A stretch of DNA of 7,546 nt from CAZDYP01 sp964509505 (lineage in GTDB: Bacteria; Chloroflexota; Anaerolineae; JACRMK01): NCBI GenBank assembly GCA_964509505.1, contig CAZDYP010000209.1, positions 1 to 7,546 on the forward strand, written 5' to 3'. Positions 5,321 through 7,546 of this stretch are shown piece after piece. The notes under the pieces were generated by a model that saw only the letters and a list, made by a program, of their open reading frames with translations, had not been told where the DNA came from and made no database searches. Both the position numbers and the translations under genes were made by a program. The number at the start of each line of letters is the position of its first letter. Position 1 is the stretch's first letter.

Positions 5321-6754
5321 ATGGCAAAAATGTGGATTGCAGGCGAGTGGCAGGTCTCGGCTAGCGGCGAAATGTATGATGTGTTGAATCCTGCAACGGG
5401 CGACAAAGTGGATAGCGTGCCGAAGGGCAATGCGGACGACGCGTGCCGCGCGATTGAGGCCGCCGAAGCCGCGTTGGGCGCGATGGCGGAGTCCACTGCG
5501 GAACAGCGTGGGCAGTGGCTCGAAAAGATGATCGAGCTGGTCAAGGCGAATCAAAAAGATTTGGCAGAGACGTTGACCCGCGAGCAAGGCAAACCGCTCG
5601 GCGAGGCGAACACCGAAATCGGTCACTTCCTGCATGGCCTACATTTCTACGCGGGACTGGCATCCAAGTATCGTGGCTCGTATGTGCCGTTGCCCGCACA
5701 GAACACCTATGGCATCGTGATGAAGCAGCCCATCGGCGTGTGCGTCGGCATCGTGCCATGGAATTTTCCGATTACGCTGATGGGCACGAAGGTCGGCCCC
5801 GCGATTGCGGCAGGCAACACCATCGTCGTCAAGCCCGCCAGCACGACGCCCTTGACGACGCTCAAGATTATTGCGCTGATGAGCGAGGCGGGCGCGCCAA
5901 AGGGTGCAATCAATTGCGTGACGGGCCCTGGCAGTGTCGTGGGTGAAGAGCTGATTAGCAACCCGAAAGTGCGCCGCGTCGCGTTTACGGGCGAATCGGG
6001 CACAGGACGACACATCGGCGAAGTGTGTGGGCGCATGTTGAAGCGCGTCACGCTTGAACTCGGCGGCAGTGACCCAATGGTGGTGTGTGATGACGCCGAC
6101 CTCGACAAAGCGGCTTCGCTGGCGTCAGTCGGACGCTATTTCAACAATGGGCAGATGTGCTTAGGGGTGAAGCGTCTGTTCGTGTTTGATTCTGTGTATG
6201 AAGCGTTCATGGACAAGCTCACGCCGCGTGTGAAGCGACTCGCGCCCGGCGACCCGCTCGACCCGAAGACGCGCACAGGCGCGATGCACAATCGCGCGCA
6301 ATGCGACGAGATTGCGGCGCAAGTCGAAGATGCGTTGGCGCGCGGCGCGAAGGCGATTGTCGGCGGACAGAAGTTGAGCGGCGGCATTTACGACAAAGGC
6401 AATTGGTTCGCGCCAACATTATTGACCAATGTGACTGAGGATTCGCGGATGGTGACCGAAGAAACATTTGGTCCTGCCCTGCCTGTGTTCCGCGTCAAAG
6501 ACCTGGACGAAGCCATCGAAAAAGCGAACCATACCGCCTATGGCCTTGGGTCTTCGATCTGGACAAGCAACTTGCAGAAGGCGTACAAATTTGCCGACAA
6601 AGTGCAAGCGGGCAATGTCTGGGTGAACTCCCTGCACTACGGTTACGACGAGATGCCGTTCGGCGGCGTGAAAGCGAGCGGCGTTGGGCGTGAGCATGGG
6701 CCCGAAGCGCTCGAATATTATTTTGAAACCAAAGGCGTAGTGGTCGCCATTTAG
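5321..6754 (+). CDS. NAD(P)-dependent aldehyde dehydrogenase, succinate-semialdehyde-dehydrogenase-like
   Basis: The 477-residue, full-length ALDH-superfamily enzyme oxidises an aldehyde to its acid using NAD(P)+. All catalytic motifs are present: Asn148 in VPWNFPI, Lys171 in VVKPASTTP for cofactor binding, FTGESGTGR at the Rossmann fold, general base Glu246 in LELGGSDP, nucleophile Cys280 in NGQMCLGVKR, and Glu381 in EETFGP. ELGGSDP and KPASTTP most resemble the succinate semialdehyde dehydrogenase (GabD/Sad) branch, but the substrate is not proven. I chose the ATG at 5321 because GGAGGGG (5312-5318) precedes it directly and MAKMWIAGEW is the normal family start; a GTG at 5258 would add a basic tail encoded by the intergenic repeat. 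A paralogue starts at 7233. Confidence 0.94.
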   Translation: MAKMWIAGEWQVSASGEMYDVLNPATGDKVDSVPKGNADDACRAIEAAEAALGAMAESTAEQRGQWLEKMIELVKANQKDLAETLTREQGKPLGEANTEIGHFLHGLHFYAGLASKYRGSYVPLPAQNTYGIVMKQPIGVCVGIVPWNFPITLMGTKVGPAIAAGNTIVVKPASTTPLTTLKIIALMSEAGAPKGAINCVTGPGSVVGEELISNPKVRRVAFTGESGTGRHIGEVCGRMLKRVTLELGGSDPMVVCDDADLDKAASLASVGRYFNNGQMCLGVKRLFVFDSVYEAFMDKLTPRVKRLAPGDPLDPKTRTGAMHNRAQCDEIAAQVEDALARGAKAIVGGQKLSGGIYDKGNWFAPTLLTNVTEDSRMVTEETFGPALPVFRVKDLDEAIEKANHTAYGLGSSIWTSNLQKAYKFADKVQAGNVWVNSLHYGYDEMPFGGVKASGVGREHGPEALEYYFETKGVVVAI

Positions 6755-6756
6755 CT

Positions 6757-6819
6757 GCTAGTTGCTAGTCGTTAGTCGCTAGCGACTAGCGACTAGCGAC
6801 TAATGACCAGTGACTAACT
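6757..6819. repeat. Nine-unit degenerate heptamer array forming a palindrome
   Basis: Nine consecutive 7-nt units fill the gap after the dehydrogenase stop: GCTAGTT, GCTAGTC, GTTAGTC, GCTAGCG, ACTAGCG twice, ACTAATG, ACCAGTG, ACTAACT. The left units are close to the reverse complement of the right ones, with the symmetry centre in GCTAGC at 6778-6783, so the RNA can form a long hairpin. The unit is related to the ACTACTG heptamers at 2331-2365. It may terminate or insulate transcription between the dehydrogenase and the acidic-protein gene, or be a mobile short repeat. Confidence 0.85.
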
Positions 6820-6845
6820 AAAATCCACATTTAGGAGGAGAACCT

Positions 6846-7133
<288 letters not shown>

Positions 7134-7173
7134 GCGCGTCGCACAGCGCACATTAAGGAAACAACCTACATAG

Positions 7174-7208
7174 AATGGGCGAAGAATGTGTCGCCCATTT
7201 TGTTTTGT
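7174..7208 (+). terminator. Intrinsic transcription terminator after the acidic-protein gene
   Basis: AATGGGCGA (7174-7182) and TCGCCCATT (7191-7199) form a perfect 9-bp stem with an 8-nt loop, followed by a T-rich run (TTGTTTTG). It lies 40 nt after the acidic gene's stop and 25 nt before the next gene's ATG, so the second dehydrogenase needs its own promoter or read-through. Confidence 0.85.
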
Positions 7209-7232
7209 GTCATTTTGATTTGTGAGGTGTCA

Positions 7233-7546
7233 ATGGCAAAGATGTTCATCAACGGTCAAGCCGTTGATTCTATCAGCAACGAGGTGACGGAGATTCGCAA
7301 TCCCGCCAACGGCGAGCGCGTGGATACCACGCCGAAAGGCACGGTCGCCGATGCGCGCGCGGCGATTGATGCAGCCTACGCGGCGCATGAGAGTTGGCGC
7401 GCAGTGGCCCCGTCGAAGCGCGGCGACATGCTCGCGCAGGCGGCGCATGTCCTCATCCAAAACGAGAAAGAGCTGGCAACCTTGCTCACAAAAGAGCAAG
7501 GCAAGCCGTATAGCGAATCGGTGCGCGAGGTGCGGCGCTTCACCCA
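7233..7546 (+). CDS. Aldehyde dehydrogenase, N-terminal part, cut by window end
   Basis: The frame from the ATG at 7233 stays open to the last base (104 full codons). It begins MAKMFINGQAVDSISNEV and continues with EIRNPANGERVDTTPKG and TLLTKEQGKPYSES, closely following the upstream dehydrogenase (MAKMWIAGEW, LNPATGDKVDSVPKG, TLTREQGKPLGEAN) at the same spacing. It is therefore a second ALDH-superfamily enzyme and a tandem paralogue. GAGG lies a few bases before the ATG. The cofactor-binding and catalytic residues lie beyond the window, so activity and substrate cannot be judged. Confidence 0.9.
   Translation, partial: MAKMFINGQAVDSISNEVTEIRNPANGERVDTTPKGTVADARAAIDAAYAAHESWRAVAPSKRGDMLAQAAHVLIQNEKELATLLTKEQGKPYSESVREVRRFT

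Noticed and set aside
6757..6819. CRISPR array
   Set aside because: The units are contiguous 7-mers with no spacers, and no cas genes are present.

Overview
The window looks like a bacterial genome fragment. It probably comes from the Chloroflexota (Anaerolineae-like). I infer this from three things recalled from that group: a secreted protease ending in a short ...LPLVIR tail, several intergenic palindromic and heptamer repeats, and a set of ordinary metabolic genes mixed with a HicBA cassette. No rRNA or tRNA is present to confirm it. All recognised genes are on the plus strand.

Layout. Positions 1-1442 hold the 3' part of a secreted subtilisin-like protease, clearly more AT-rich than most genes downstream. 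Positions 1483-2280 hold a membrane-anchored DsbA/thioredoxin-fold protein whose reading frame is broken by one TGA, exactly at the first cysteine of the CPYC active site. The frame continues intact for 149 codons after it. A 7-bp hairpin with a GG-containing apical loop begins 22 nt after the TGA, with its loop 29 nt after it. I read this as a selenocysteine (UPYC) oxidoreductase with a bacterial SECIS element; it is the most interesting item here. Positions 2383-3462 encode a DUF2961/GH172 glycosidase. Positions 3470-4276 form a compact cassette of a small unknown protein followed by HicB antitoxin and HicA toxin. Positions 4446-5231 encode an enoyl-CoA hydratase/isomerase, and 5321-6754 a complete aldehyde dehydrogenase. 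Positions 6846-7133 encode a 95-residue protein whose last 60 residues are almost pure Asp/Glu/Phe in a regular repeat. It is followed by an intrinsic terminator. Positions 7233-7546 contain the start of a second, paralogous aldehyde dehydrogenase cut by the window end.

Intergenic gaps carry repeats rather than unique sequence: a heptamer/inverted repeat at 2289-2379, a nested palindrome at 4314-4401, an A/T-rich hairpin at 5245-5281, and a nine-unit heptamer array at 6757-6819.

Functionally, the hydratase and the two dehydrogenases suggest acyl-CoA/aldehyde catabolism. The protease and DsbA-like protein act outside the cytoplasmic membrane. HicBA is an accessory stress or plasmid-type module. 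No single pathway ties all the genes together.
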